Of a DNA stretch of 64,000 nt, positions 41,324 to 49,875 are shown piece by piece. Made by a program: the position numbers and the translations under genes. Source of the DNA: Niastella populi (GTDB taxonomy: Bacteria; Bacteroidota; Bacteroidia; Chitinophagales; Chitinophagaceae); NCBI RefSeq assembly GCF_002078015.1, contig NZ_LWBP01000002.1:236072-300071 (forward strand). Reading direction: 5' to 3'. The notes below the pieces were generated by a model. That model had not been told where the DNA came from. It did no database searches and worked only from the letters and a program-made list of their open reading frames with translations. How positions within the stretch are numbered: position 1 is the stretch's first letter; every line of letters begins with the position of its first letter.

Positions 41324-42775
41324 TTAGTGATGATCGCTATGGATCTCATGATACAAATGATCGGCACTTTCTTTTTCGATCTGGTGCATGCCTTTCTTAT
41401 AGTTATCGCCTGATCTCTTCAGAATGTGTTTGATCTCCGCCACCGCAATAACGGGGAAGAATTTAGAGAACAGGAAGTAACAGGTAAAGAACAAACCGAA
41501 CGTTCCCAGGTAGAACCCGATCTCCCAGATACTTGGGCTGTAGTAAGTACTCCAGCTACTTGGCAGGTAATCGCGGTAGATAGAGGTTACAATGATCACA
41601 AAACGCTCGAACCACATACCGATGTTAACGATCACCGACATGAAGAAGGTAACTACCAGGTTACGGCGCAGTTTGCGGAACCAGAAGATCTGCGGAGAGA
41701 TCACGTTACAACCCATCATCAGCCAGTAGCTCCATCCGTAGGGGCTGAAGATATTCAACCTGTTCTGAGCGAACGCCCAGCCTTCGTTCGGGTTCTGACC
41801 ATACCATGATATAAACAACTCGGTCAGGTAGGCAACACCTACTATAGAACCGGTCAATACAATTACTTTGTTCATCACCTCGATATGCTCGATGGTGATA
41901 TAATCTTCGAGGCTCAACACTTTACGGCTGATCAACAGCAGGGTTTGCACCATCGCAAAACCCGAGAAGATGGCGCCCGCAACGAAATAAGGCGGGAAGA
42001 TGGTGGTGTGCCAGCCCGGTACAACCGAAGTGGCGAAGTCGAAAGATACCACCGTGTGCACTGACAATACCAGGGGGGTACTCATACCGGCCAGTACCAG
42101 AGAAAGGCTTTCATGACGTTGCCAGTGTTTGGTAGAACCGGTCCAGCCGAATGACAGCAAACCGTACATATATTTACGCCATTTCAGTTTGGCGCGGTCA
42201 CGTACGGTAGCAAGGTCAGGTAAAAGACCGGAATACCAGAACAATAATGATACAGTGAAATATGTTGAGATCGCGAATACGTCCCACAAAAGCGGTGAGT
42301 TAAAGTTCACCCATAACGGACCGCGGGTATTTCCATAAGGTAATACGAAGAAGGCCATCCACACACGACCCATGTGCCAGATCGGGAACTGGCCGGCGCA
42401 CATTACCGCAAAGATGGTCATCGCTTCCGCAGCGCGGTTCACACCCGTTCTCCATCCCTGGCGGAACAGCAACAGGATCGCAGAGATCAACGTACCGGCG
42501 TGACCGATACCCACCCACCAAACGAAGTTGGTGATGTCCCAGCCCCAGCCTATCGTTTTGTTCAGGTTCCACTGGCCAACCCCGTAGGTAACCTCACGGT
42601 AAATTGAATACACACCAAAAAGTAACAGTGCTACTGAGATAAGAAAACCTATCCACCAGAGGCGGCTCGGGTTCGCTTCAATAGGACGCACAATATCTTC
42701 CGTAACCTGGTGATAATCCTTATTGTTGTCTACCAGCGGAGGTCGTACTTGCGATTCGTATCTAATTAATGACAT
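41324..42775 (-). CDS. actC: Alternative complex III subunit ActC (NrfD family)
   Basis: A 483-residue, ten-helix NrfD/PsrC-type membrane protein. It bears segments such as GWGWDITNFVWWVGIGHAGT and HWQRHESLSLVLAGMSTPLVLSVHT that line the quinol site and proton path in the known structures. It oxidises menaquinol and passes electrons to the iron-sulfur subunit ActB. The C-terminus is His-rich. The next gene, actD, is 56 bp away. Confidence 0.95.
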   Translation of the reverse strand: MSLIRYESQVRPPLVDNNKDYHQVTEDIVRPIEANPSRLWWIGFLISVALLLFGVYSIYREVTYGVGQWNLNKTIGWGWDITNFVWWVGIGHAGTLISAILLLFRQGWRTGVNRAAEAMTIFAVMCAGQFPIWHMGRVWMAFFVLPYGNTRGPLWVNFNSPLLWDVFAISTYFTVSLLFWYSGLLPDLATVRDRAKLKWRKYMYGLLSFGWTGSTKHWQRHESLSLVLAGMSTPLVLSVHTVVSFDFATSVVPGWHTTIFPPYFVAGAIFSGFAMVQTLLLISRKVLSLEDYITIEHIEVMNKVIVLTGSIVGVAYLTELFISWYGQNPNEGWAFAQNRLNIFSPYGWSYWLMMGCNVISPQIFWFRKLRRNLVVTFFMSVIVNIGMWFERFVIIVTSIYRDYLPSSWSTYYSPSIWEIGFYLGTFGLFFTCYFLFSKFFPVIAVAEIKHILKRSGDNYKKGMHQIEKESADHLYHEIHSDHH

Positions 42776-42846
42776 GTTATATGCTTTTAGCTATTCACCG
42801 CCGTTGCGGAATCGTTAGCTGAAAAATTTTAATTTACCTATACAAC

Positions 42847-45800
42847 TTATCCTTTGTGCGCTGCACCATGTTCAGCTGCAGCAGCTACATGCTCAGGACC
42901 TGTGAGCACACCATGATTGCTGATCTCAGCGGTGTTTCTCACTTTGGCCAGATAGTTAATATTTGGCAAAGTGTGAATGTCTTCCAGTGCATAGTACAAA
43001 CGGTTGTCGTTTTCTGCACGGTTCTTAAAGATCGCGCTCTGGTTGTTGTTCACATTACCGAATACAATAGCGTCGGCCGAGCAGGCTTGCTGACAGGCTG
43101 TTTGGAAGTCTCTATCTTCCAGCGGACGGTTTTGTTTTTTGGCTTCCAGTTTACCGGCCTGTGCTCTTTGTACGCAGAATGAACATTTTTCCATTACACC
43201 ACGGCTACGTACTGTAACATCGGGGTTAAGTACCATGCGGGTGAGGTCGTCATTCATCATCAGTACTACATCGTCGAGTTTACCTTCGTCAACCAGCGGT
43301 TGCTGATTGTTGGCGAAGCTGTCGGCGCCGGTGTAATCGGCCCAGTTGAAACGACGTACTTTATAAGGACAGTTGTTAGCGCAATAACGGGTACCGATAC
43401 AGCGGTTGTAAGCCATCATATTGAGGCCTTCGCTGCTGTGGTGTGTAGCGGCTACCGGACAAACGTTTTCACATGGAGCGTTGTCGCAGTGCTGACACAG
43501 CATCGGCTGGAATACGGTCTGAATGCTTTCTGCATCATCGGGGTTACCGCTGAAGTAACGGTCGATACGCAACCAGTGCATATCGTGGTAACGCATTACT
43601 TCGTGTTTACCTACGATAGGAACGTTGTTTTCGATATGACAGGCTACCACGCAGGCGCCGCAACCAAAACAGCTGTTAAGGTCGATGCTCATGCCCCATT
43701 TAATGCCCGGACGTTCATAAACGGGATAGTGGGTACCGTCTTTTTCAAATTTCTCCAAACCGCCCCAGTTCTTGAGTTCCGCAGCCCGTTCGTTGCGAAC
43801 GATCATTGGCTCTTTCTTATACTCGTCGAGGGTAACTTCACGGATAACACCATGACGGCCTTCGTAGCTATTGTGTGTTTGCGCCTGGGCTATTTTGTAA
43901 ACCTTATCGGTTTTGGTCATTTCAGCCTGGGCGTTCCATTCAAAAGTTGCTCCGTTGAAGGTAAGCAAAGGATAAGCGTTCTTACCCAGTGAACCGCCAT
44001 CGGCAGCATGTACCGCACGGCCAACACCTTTATCGCGGCCATAACCCACGGCAATGGCGATGGTGTTTTCCTGAGTACCAGGTACTACTATTATCGGAAG
44101 TTCAACTTCTTTACCGCGAACTTTTACTTTGATAACAGGTTTCTCAACATTCACCTCGTAGCTGTCGGCAGATCTTCTGTCGCTGAGGTCAATACCGAAT
44201 TTCTTTGCGAGTGCAGGAGCGATAACTGCGTAGTTATCCCAGCTTACGCGGGTGATAGGATCAGGCAGTTCGAGCAACCAGGGGTTGTTAGCCTGTTTAC
44301 CATTACCAACACCGGTTTTCTGGTAGATCACTACTTCAAACTCGCTGTTCTTCTTTTGTGTGTTGGCAGCAGCAATTGCCTGTGCCACAGCAGCGCCATT
44401 GAAAGCGGCGGCGCCTGCAACAGCAGCCGGTGTTTCAATTACACCGTCCTGTAATGCTTTATCGAAAGTTGTCTGGCTGCCCAATTTGGCGATCCAGTAA
44501 TTTTTAAGGTATACATCCCACGTAGTGTTGTTACCAGCCCATTTCAATAAGCTTTGTTCAAAAGGTCTTGATTCGAACAGCGGGTTGATGGTTGGCTGAA
44601 TTAAGCTGATGTAACCGGCTTTAGGTTCTGTATCGCCCCAGCTTTCGAGGAAGTGAGGAGCCGGTAAAATATATTTACACTGTTGAGTGGTTTCGTCTTT
44701 TCTGTCGTTGAATGAAACAGTGAGTTTAACTGCTTTCAACCCTTTATTGAAGTTCTCGGCATCGTAATACTCGTAAGAAGGATTGGCGCCGTAGATGAGC
44801 AATGCGCCTACGCGGCCGGCCTGCATATCCTGCACGAGGGTAACCATTTCGCTATCGATACCCTGGTGCATCAGAATAGGATTGCCCCAGTTAATGGTAG
44901 CACCGTAAGCACCGATGGCGTCGTTGATGGCGTTTACGATGATCTGAACCTGTACGTTGTTGCTTCCGCTGATAACCAAACCTTTGCCTCTGTTGGCGAT
45001 CAGGTCTTTGGCAGCTTTTTCAATTCCGGCTTTCAGTTTGCCGGTTACGCCGGTTGCACCCTGGCCGTTTACTGCGCTTAATAAAGCCGCTGCAACGATA
45101 CCAGCTTCAGACGGACGGTGAACAAAACGCTCGTCGGCAGAAGAGCCGGTTGTGCTCATCATGCTTTCGAACTGGTAGTGTTTGCTCATGTCGGTCTTGG
45201 TCTTATTTACCTTACGGTTTTTGCTGTAGCCATGTTGAAATTCAACAGGGCTCAGCCAGGTACATAAGAAATCGGCGCCGAGGCTCACTATTGTTTGAGC
45301 GTTGTCGAAGTTATATGAAGGGATAGCGCGTTTTCCGAAGGTAGCTTCATTAGCCAGCAGCATACCGCTGTATGATACAGCATCGAACTGAACGTGTTTG
45401 CTGTTGGGGTATTTCGCTAAGAATTCTGCGATAACCTGTTTGGTAGAAGGTGAAGTGATGGTTGAGGTTAACAAAACCAGCTGACCGCCGCCGATTCCGG
45501 CCAATGCATTTTTGATGTCGCGGTCGATTGCCTCGTAGCTGGTAGCCGTGTTATTAGCTACAGGGTGAGGTAAACGGGCCGTATCGTATAAATCGAGCAC
45601 CGACGCCTGCATGCGGGCAGAAGAACCGCCCTTTGTAAAAGAAGACAGGGTATTGCCTTCCAGTTTGATCGGACGTCCATCGCGCACTTTGGCTACAACT
45701 GGTATCGCTTCGCCGCCGCTAACATAAGTGGTAGCATAATAATCAGCAATGCCCGGCACCATATCCTGAGGCTTGTTCACATAAGGGATCGCCTTTCTGA

Positions 45801-46014
45801 CCTTAGTTTCGCAACTGGCTGCGGCAATTGCGGCCGCTGTACTAAAACCGAGATATTTCAAAAAGTCTCTACGGGAGGCTGGACTGGTTTCCAATCCTTT
45901 TTTATCAGCACTTTCAAACGGTAATTCTTCTTTGAACTCGTTTGAAATCGACTTTTCATAGGCCTCACTGTTATTGAGCTCTCCGAAACTCTGCCAGTAC
46001 TTTTTGTTAGCCAT
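42847..46014 (-). CDS. actB: Alternative complex III iron-sulfur subunit ActB
   Basis: A 1055-residue fusion of a molybdopterin-oxidoreductase-like domain (about 90-740, without usable Mo ligands) and a four-cluster ferredoxin domain. Cysteine motifs occur near 780 (CFGCGACVVACH), 845 (CQHCDNAPCENVCP), 873 (CIGTRYCANNCPY) and 945-976 (CSFCVQ and CQQAC). The N-terminal region has the variant Tat signal SRRDFLKYLGFS at about 47, preceded by an atypically long 45-residue leader, as is usual for ActB. It takes electrons from quinol at ActC and passes them to the hemes of ActA. Confidence 0.95.
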   Translation of the reverse strand: MANKKYWQSFGELNNSEAYEKSISNEFKEELPFESADKKGLETSPASRRDFLKYLGFSTAAAIAAASCETKVRKAIPYVNKPQDMVPGIADYYATTYVSGGEAIPVVAKVRDGRPIKLEGNTLSSFTKGGSSARMQASVLDLYDTARLPHPVANNTATSYEAIDRDIKNALAGIGGGQLVLLTSTITSPSTKQVIAEFLAKYPNSKHVQFDAVSYSGMLLANEATFGKRAIPSYNFDNAQTIVSLGADFLCTWLSPVEFQHGYSKNRKVNKTKTDMSKHYQFESMMSTTGSSADERFVHRPSEAGIVAAALLSAVNGQGATGVTGKLKAGIEKAAKDLIANRGKGLVISGSNNVQVQIIVNAINDAIGAYGATINWGNPILMHQGIDSEMVTLVQDMQAGRVGALLIYGANPSYEYYDAENFNKGLKAVKLTVSFNDRKDETTQQCKYILPAPHFLESWGDTEPKAGYISLIQPTINPLFESRPFEQSLLKWAGNNTTWDVYLKNYWIAKLGSQTTFDKALQDGVIETPAAVAGAAAFNGAAVAQAIAAANTQKKNSEFEVVIYQKTGVGNGKQANNPWLLELPDPITRVSWDNYAVIAPALAKKFGIDLSDRRSADSYEVNVEKPVIKVKVRGKEVELPIIVVPGTQENTIAIAVGYGRDKGVGRAVHAADGGSLGKNAYPLLTFNGATFEWNAQAEMTKTDKVYKIAQAQTHNSYEGRHGVIREVTLDEYKKEPMIVRNERAAELKNWGGLEKFEKDGTHYPVYERPGIKWGMSIDLNSCFGCGACVVACHIENNVPIVGKHEVMRYHDMHWLRIDRYFSGNPDDAESIQTVFQPMLCQHCDNAPCENVCPVAATHHSSEGLNMMAYNRCIGTRYCANNCPYKVRRFNWADYTGADSFANNQQPLVDEGKLDDVVLMMNDDLTRMVLNPDVTVRSRGVMEKCSFCVQRAQAGKLEAKKQNRPLEDRDFQTACQQACSADAIVFGNVNNNQSAIFKNRAENDNRLYYALEDIHTLPNINYLAKVRNTAEISNHGVLTGPEHVAAAAEHGAAHKG

Positions 46015-46019
46015 TTATC

Positions 46020-46176
46020 TTTTAATTTGAAAATTTGAAAATTTACCAATTTGAAAATGAGGTTATCGAAAATTCAGCCTGCATTATCAAATTCTTGCTT
46101 GTTACATTTTGTTTTGAAAATCTGAAAATCAGGAATCCCATTTTCAAATTTTCAAATTTGCATATTTGCAAATTTT
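46020..46176. repeat. Stutter repeat with inverted arms, word TTTGAAAA
   Basis: AATTTGAAAATTTGAAAATTTA at the start is answered by CATTTTCAAATTTTCAAATTTG near the end (46140-46160), with further TTTTGAAAATCTGAAAATC between (strings shortened here). It fills the whole gap between actA and actB within the operon, so the transcript must traverse it. Confidence 0.65.
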
Positions 46177-47456
46177 TAGTAGTGACATTTCTGGCACTCC
46201 AGGCCACCAATATCGTTAACAGTTACACTGTCTCTCGTTCCTGCCTTGATCTCGTCGTGGTACTTTTGGTAAATGCTGTAGAACTTGTTGCCTTCTTCGC
46301 CTTTGCCGCCGAAGTCAACTTTAGTTGTACGGTGACAGTTGATACACCAGCCCATGCTGAGGTCGGCCATCTGGTACACTTCATCCATTTTCTGGATATC
46401 GCCATGGCAGGTCTGGCACTGTACTTTACCGGCATTTACGTGTTGGGCATGGCTGAAGAATACATGGTCGGGCAGGTTGTGGATCTTAACCCATGAAATT
46501 TCCTGTACTTTCCCGGTGTATTGTTTTTTAGCGGGGTCCCAACCGGCTGCAGCGTAGATCTTTTGAATTTCTGCAGTACCGTTTACTTCCGTACCGTCTT
46601 CACGGAATAATTTACCGGCGCTGCCGCTGTACTCGTTGATGGTCATGTGACAGTTCATACAAACATTCACCGAAGGAATGTTGGCATGTTTGCCTTCCAT
46701 TGCACCGCCATGACAGTACAAACAGTTGATCTGGTTTACACCGGCGTGTACTTTATGGGAGTAGTAAATAGGTTGTTCAGGCTGATAGTTTGTGCTGCGG
46801 CCCAAACCAATGGCGCCTTTCACTATATAAAAACCGCCAACTACAAAAAGGATCAGCGTTAATAAAGTGATGTAGGATTTGTTACGATAGAATGGAATTG
46901 GCTCATAAGAAGGAATGCCATCTTTATCGTCGGCCAGTTTTTTCAGGTTGCTGTTCACCTGCAGCATGATCAATGCAACTACTGCAAGGATCAGGGTGAG
47001 TACGCCGTATAAGATAGAATTGTCTTTCTCGTCGAGTACCTGGCCGCCGGGCGCGCCTGAAGGAGTACCCTGAGCTGTTGGAGGGCCAGCTTTAAAAGTT
47101 TTCTCTACGTAATCGACAACCGCATCGATTTCTTTTTCACTTAAAGATGGAAACGCGGTCATCATTGCGCCGCCAAACTGCGCTTTCAATCCCTGCGTAT
47201 AGGGATCGTTTTTCATAAAACCAGCCGGATTATGAACCCAGTCGTAAAGCTTTTTACGATCAGTCCAGGGGCCACGTGTTGTTAATCCTCCTAAAGCCGG
47301 GCCGGTAAGATCTTTGAAAACAGCGTGACAGGAAGCACAGTTATCCTGAAAAATGGCCTTCCCATCCTGAGCTAAGATCTTATTTCCGAACGACAATAGT
47401 AAAAAGAACAATGCACTGAAGAGGGTTCGCTTAACATTTGCTCGATGATCAATCAT
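46176..47456 (-). CDS. actA: Alternative complex III multiheme cytochrome ActA, with extra N-terminal heme domain
   Basis: From the ATG at 47456 the protein has 426 residues. It carries six CXXCH motifs: CASCH at 40-44 within a class I cytochrome c domain with a distal Met region (GGAMMTAF), then two membrane helices (about 147-165, 194-214), then CLYCH 245-249, CMNCH 266-270, CQTCH 347-351, CINCH 371-375 and CQKCH 421-425. The last five form the standard pentaheme ActA domain; the first is an added monoheme domain. It relays electrons from ActB. The signal peptide is residues 1-30. It heads the operon. Confidence 0.94.
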   Translation of the reverse strand: MIDHRANVKRTLFSALFFLLLSFGNKILAQDGKAIFQDNCASCHAVFKDLTGPALGGLTTRGPWTDRKKLYDWVHNPAGFMKNDPYTQGLKAQFGGAMMTAFPSLSEKEIDAVVDYVEKTFKAGPPTAQGTPSGAPGGQVLDEKDNSILYGVLTLILAVVALIMLQVNSNLKKLADDKDGIPSYEPIPFYRNKSYITLLTLILFVVGGFYIVKGAIGLGRSTNYQPEQPIYYSHKVHAGVNQINCLYCHGGAMEGKHANIPSVNVCMNCHMTINEYSGSAGKLFREDGTEVNGTAEIQKIYAAAGWDPAKKQYTGKVQEISWVKIHNLPDHVFFSHAQHVNAGKVQCQTCHGDIQKMDEVYQMADLSMGWCINCHRTTKVDFGGKGEEGNKFYSIYQKYHDEIKAGTRDSVTVNDIGGLECQKCHY

Positions 47457-47504
47457 ATTGTTGGATATGATGAAATTATGTGGAAAAATTTCCCGAATTG
47501 GGTG

Positions 47505-47512
47505 CAAAAATA
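47505..47512 (-). promoter_or_regulatory. act-cox operon promoter, -7 element
   Basis: TATTTTTG on the minus strand matches TAnnTTTG exactly, giving a leader of about 42 nt. The nearest upstream TTG leaves a 14-base spacer, shorter than the usual 19-21. Confidence 0.5.
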
Positions 47513-47721
47513 AGTCAGGATTTTAACAAAATCACTACCTGTTCAAAATTTTTTTAATGTAGGCCTGGCGCGGGTTTCAGCCGATTTTACCCCGTTTGTT
47601 AAAACGGTTCAGTCAGAAATGTCATGCTTTTGTCAATGTGACAAGGAATGTTTCGCATCTCGTAAACGGATAGTAAAATTGACTTTTCTCCACCCCGATT
47701 TTTTCCTGCACTTTTGCGTTC

Positions 47722-48795
47722 ATGTTTCAAAAACTGAAACAAAAATGGAACGTTAATGGCACCCAGTTTTTTTTAATTCTGTGTGTATTTGCCATTACCG
47801 GAACAACTACGGCCTGGTTAACCCGTCAGGTCACCCATTGGTTACAGCTCGAAGCTTCATCGTTTTGGTACTGGGCTATTAAAGCAGGGATCCTGCTTTT
47901 CGGCTACCAGGCGCTTATCCTGCTTTTCGCCATTCCATTTGGCCAGTTCAATTTCTTCTGGAATTATGAAAAGAAGATCCTTCAACGATTGAAGCTGATA
48001 GGTAACTCACAGTCGTCCAATAATAAACAAACACTAAACGTAGATTACAATAATATGCTAAGCGCGGGGATTGAAGAAACAGGAAAAAACCAACCGGCAT
48101 TCGGTCCCGCTCAAAAGCGGGAGCAATCGGCTATGTCCGATAACCAGGCTGAACCCATTCAGGGAGCTCAGACTTCGGCCACTCAACCAAAAACCAAAAA
48201 CCAGCAACCAGAAACCGTTCATATTGCCATTTTCGCATCGGGCGCCGGATCAAATGCTCAAAGGCTGATCGATCATTTCAAAGGCAGTTCCGATATTAAA
48301 ATAGCATTAATTGTTTGCAACAAACCAGGCGCAGGCGTATTAACGATTGCCGAAAAGGAAAATATTCCCGCCCAAATAATTGAAAAGGAAAAATTCTTCC
48401 GCGGCAATGCCTACGTCGACGAACTAAAACAACATAATGTTGATTTTATTGTACTTGCCGGCTTTTTATGGAAAGTTCCTGTTGCATTAATTCAGGCATT
48501 CCCCCAATCTATAATTAATATACATCCCGCCCTTTTGCCAAATTATGGGGGTAAAGGCATGTATGGCCGTTTTGTACATGAAGCCGTGATCACCGCCAAA
48601 GAAAAAGAAAGCGGCATCAGCATACATTATGTTGATGAATTATATGATCACGGGCAACTGATCTTCCAGGCCCGCTGTGCTATCGATGAAACCGATACGG
48701 CCGACTCCCTGGCGCAAAAAATTCATGCACTGGAACATGAGCACTACCCAATTATTGTCGAAAAAGTGGTGCGCGAACTGCAAAATCGCCGTTAA
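47722..48795 (+). CDS. purN: DUF6787 membrane domain fused to phosphoribosylglycinamide formyltransferase
   Basis: A 357-residue product. Residues 1-95 resemble the DUF6787 family: KLKQKWNVNGTQFFLILC, two membrane helices, and the end IPFGQFNFFWNYEKK. Residues 167-357 are a complete PurN: HIAIFASGAGSNAQRL, NIHPALLPNYGGKGMYG with the catalytic Asn and His, and HYVDELYDHGQ with the catalytic Asp. PurN makes formylglycinamide ribotide in purine synthesis. The 70-residue linker is Asn/Gln/Lys-rich and its DNA contains a hairpin and a stutter repeat, so it looks like intergenic DNA that became coding. Alternatively the gene is split in expression. The promoter is one base from consensus (CACTTTTG, 47709). 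Confidence 0.85.
   Translation: MFQKLKQKWNVNGTQFFLILCVFAITGTTTAWLTRQVTHWLQLEASSFWYWAIKAGILLFGYQALILLFAIPFGQFNFFWNYEKKILQRLKLIGNSQSSNNKQTLNVDYNNMLSAGIEETGKNQPAFGPAQKREQSAMSDNQAEPIQGAQTSATQPKTKNQQPETVHIAIFASGAGSNAQRLIDHFKGSSDIKIALIVCNKPGAGVLTIAEKENIPAQIIEKEKFFRGNAYVDELKQHNVDFIVLAGFLWKVPVALIQAFPQSIINIHPALLPNYGGKGMYGRFVHEAVITAKEKESGISIHYVDELYDHGQLIFQARCAIDETDTADSLAQKIHALEHEHYPIIVEKVVRELQNRR
48184..48216. repeat. Stutter repeat inside the purN fusion linker
   Basis: CAACCAAAAACCAAAAACC then CAGCAACCAGAAACC: the word (C)AAAAACC recurs in frame and encodes Gln-Pro-Lys-Thr-Lys-Asn-Gln-Gln-Pro. A CCCGCT-CAAA-AGCGGG hairpin lies 60 bp upstream (48106-48121), also within the linker. Confidence 0.6.
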
Positions 48796-48861
48796 ATCGT
48801 TCCGGCAATTTCAGTTTATATCATTTTCTTGCTGTAATATCACAAACTCAATCGCTTCAGC

Positions 48862-49617
48862 TTGACATTAAAACGGTACATAATTTTAATCTTACTGGTT
48901 TCCGGTTCGTTAACAGCGTTTAGCCAGGTTCAAATTCAGGTTAAAGGAAAGGTGTTCGACATGACCCAGCAGATACCGTTGGTTGGTGTGAGCGTAATGA
49001 GCACCGGCGGAACCGGCACCACTACAGATTCCCTCGGCCGGTACTCCCTGTATGTGCGGGACACCGACTCCATTTATTTCTCTTACTTAAACAAAGGCAC
49101 CCCCAAATACCCGGTTGCCGTTATCCCCAACCAGCAAAACTTTGAGATTTCGCTGCATGTAAATGTCACTGAGCTGAGGCCCATTATGGTGAAACAGCGG
49201 AACTATCATCTGGATTCCATTGCCAACCGGCAGGAATACGCCAAAGCGTTCAATTATAAAAAACCCGGTTTGGGCATAGTTACCCCCACCACGCAAAATG
49301 CGGCCGTTGGGGTTGACCTCGACCAGCTTATCGATGTTTTCAATTTCCGCAAAAACCGCCGGATGGCCGCCTTCCGCGACCGCCTTATAGAGGAAGAAAA
49401 ACAGAAATACATCGATCACCGGTTTAGCCGGGCGCTGGTGATCCGCCTCACCCAGATACGCGGCGCCGAACTGGATACTTTCATGAACCGCTACCGCCCC
49501 GACCTGGTGTTTATTGGAACGGCTACCGACTACGAGCTGCAGTCATATATTAAGAAGTGTTTTGAAAAGCATACGAAGCTGAAACAAATTATGGGAGAGT
49601 TGAAGAAGGAAGAGTAA
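48862..49617 (+). CDS. Secreted carboxypeptidase-regulatory-like domain protein
   Basis: A 251-residue protein beginning at TTG (48862); no ATG serves. Signal peptide about 1-22 (ends AFSQ). Residues 25-100 form a CarboxypepD_reg-like beta-sandwich: IQVKGKVFDMTQQIPLVGVSVMSTGGTGTTTDSLGRYSL, the pattern found at the N-terminus of TonB-linked receptors. The remainder is helical and charged (DRLIEEEKQKYIDHRF). Function unknown; it may be an outer-membrane or periplasmic adaptor. It lies 66 bp after the purN fusion. Confidence 0.8.
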   Translation: MTLKRYIILILLVSGSLTAFSQVQIQVKGKVFDMTQQIPLVGVSVMSTGGTGTTTDSLGRYSLYVRDTDSIYFSYLNKGTPKYPVAVIPNQQNFEISLHVNVTELRPIMVKQRNYHLDSIANRQEYAKAFNYKKPGLGIVTPTTQNAAVGVDLDQLIDVFNFRKNRRMAAFRDRLIEEEKQKYIDHRFSRALVIRLTQIRGAELDTFMNRYRPDLVFIGTATDYELQSYIKKCFEKHTKLKQIMGELKKEE

Positions 49618-49682
49618 GTTAACGGGTTGACGGGTTGACGAGTTAACGGGTTGACGAGTTGACTGGTTGACTGGTTGACAAG
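49618..49682. repeat. Stutter repeat, word GGGTTGACGA
   Basis: Eight successive copies of (A/G)GTT(G/A)AC(G/T)(G/A) run from the stop codon of the preceding gene: GTTAACGGG, TTGACGGG, TTGACGA, GTTAACGGG, TTGACGA, then GTTGACTG twice and GTTGACAAGG. The inverse complement CCTTGTCAACC occurs in 30541-30670. The rest of the gap to 49875 is pyrimidine-rich and gene-free. Confidence 0.75.
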
Positions 49683-49875
49683 GAACGCCCTTTTCAGGTT
49701 TCGCCTCTCTACGCCTTCATACATTTTACCACCGGCTTTTTACACCTTTCTTCTTACTTCGGCTTTCGTTTTCCACCTTACAAAACTCCACACGCTAAAC
49801 CTGTCGACTCCCCCTTTTTCTTCCTTATTTTTAATTTTTAATCTTTCATTTCCTTACTAACTTCCTTCATTAAAC

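Noticed and set aside
43300..43992. Plus-strand frame of 230 codons inside actB
   Set aside because: It is the antisense shadow of the conserved iron-sulfur domain of actB.
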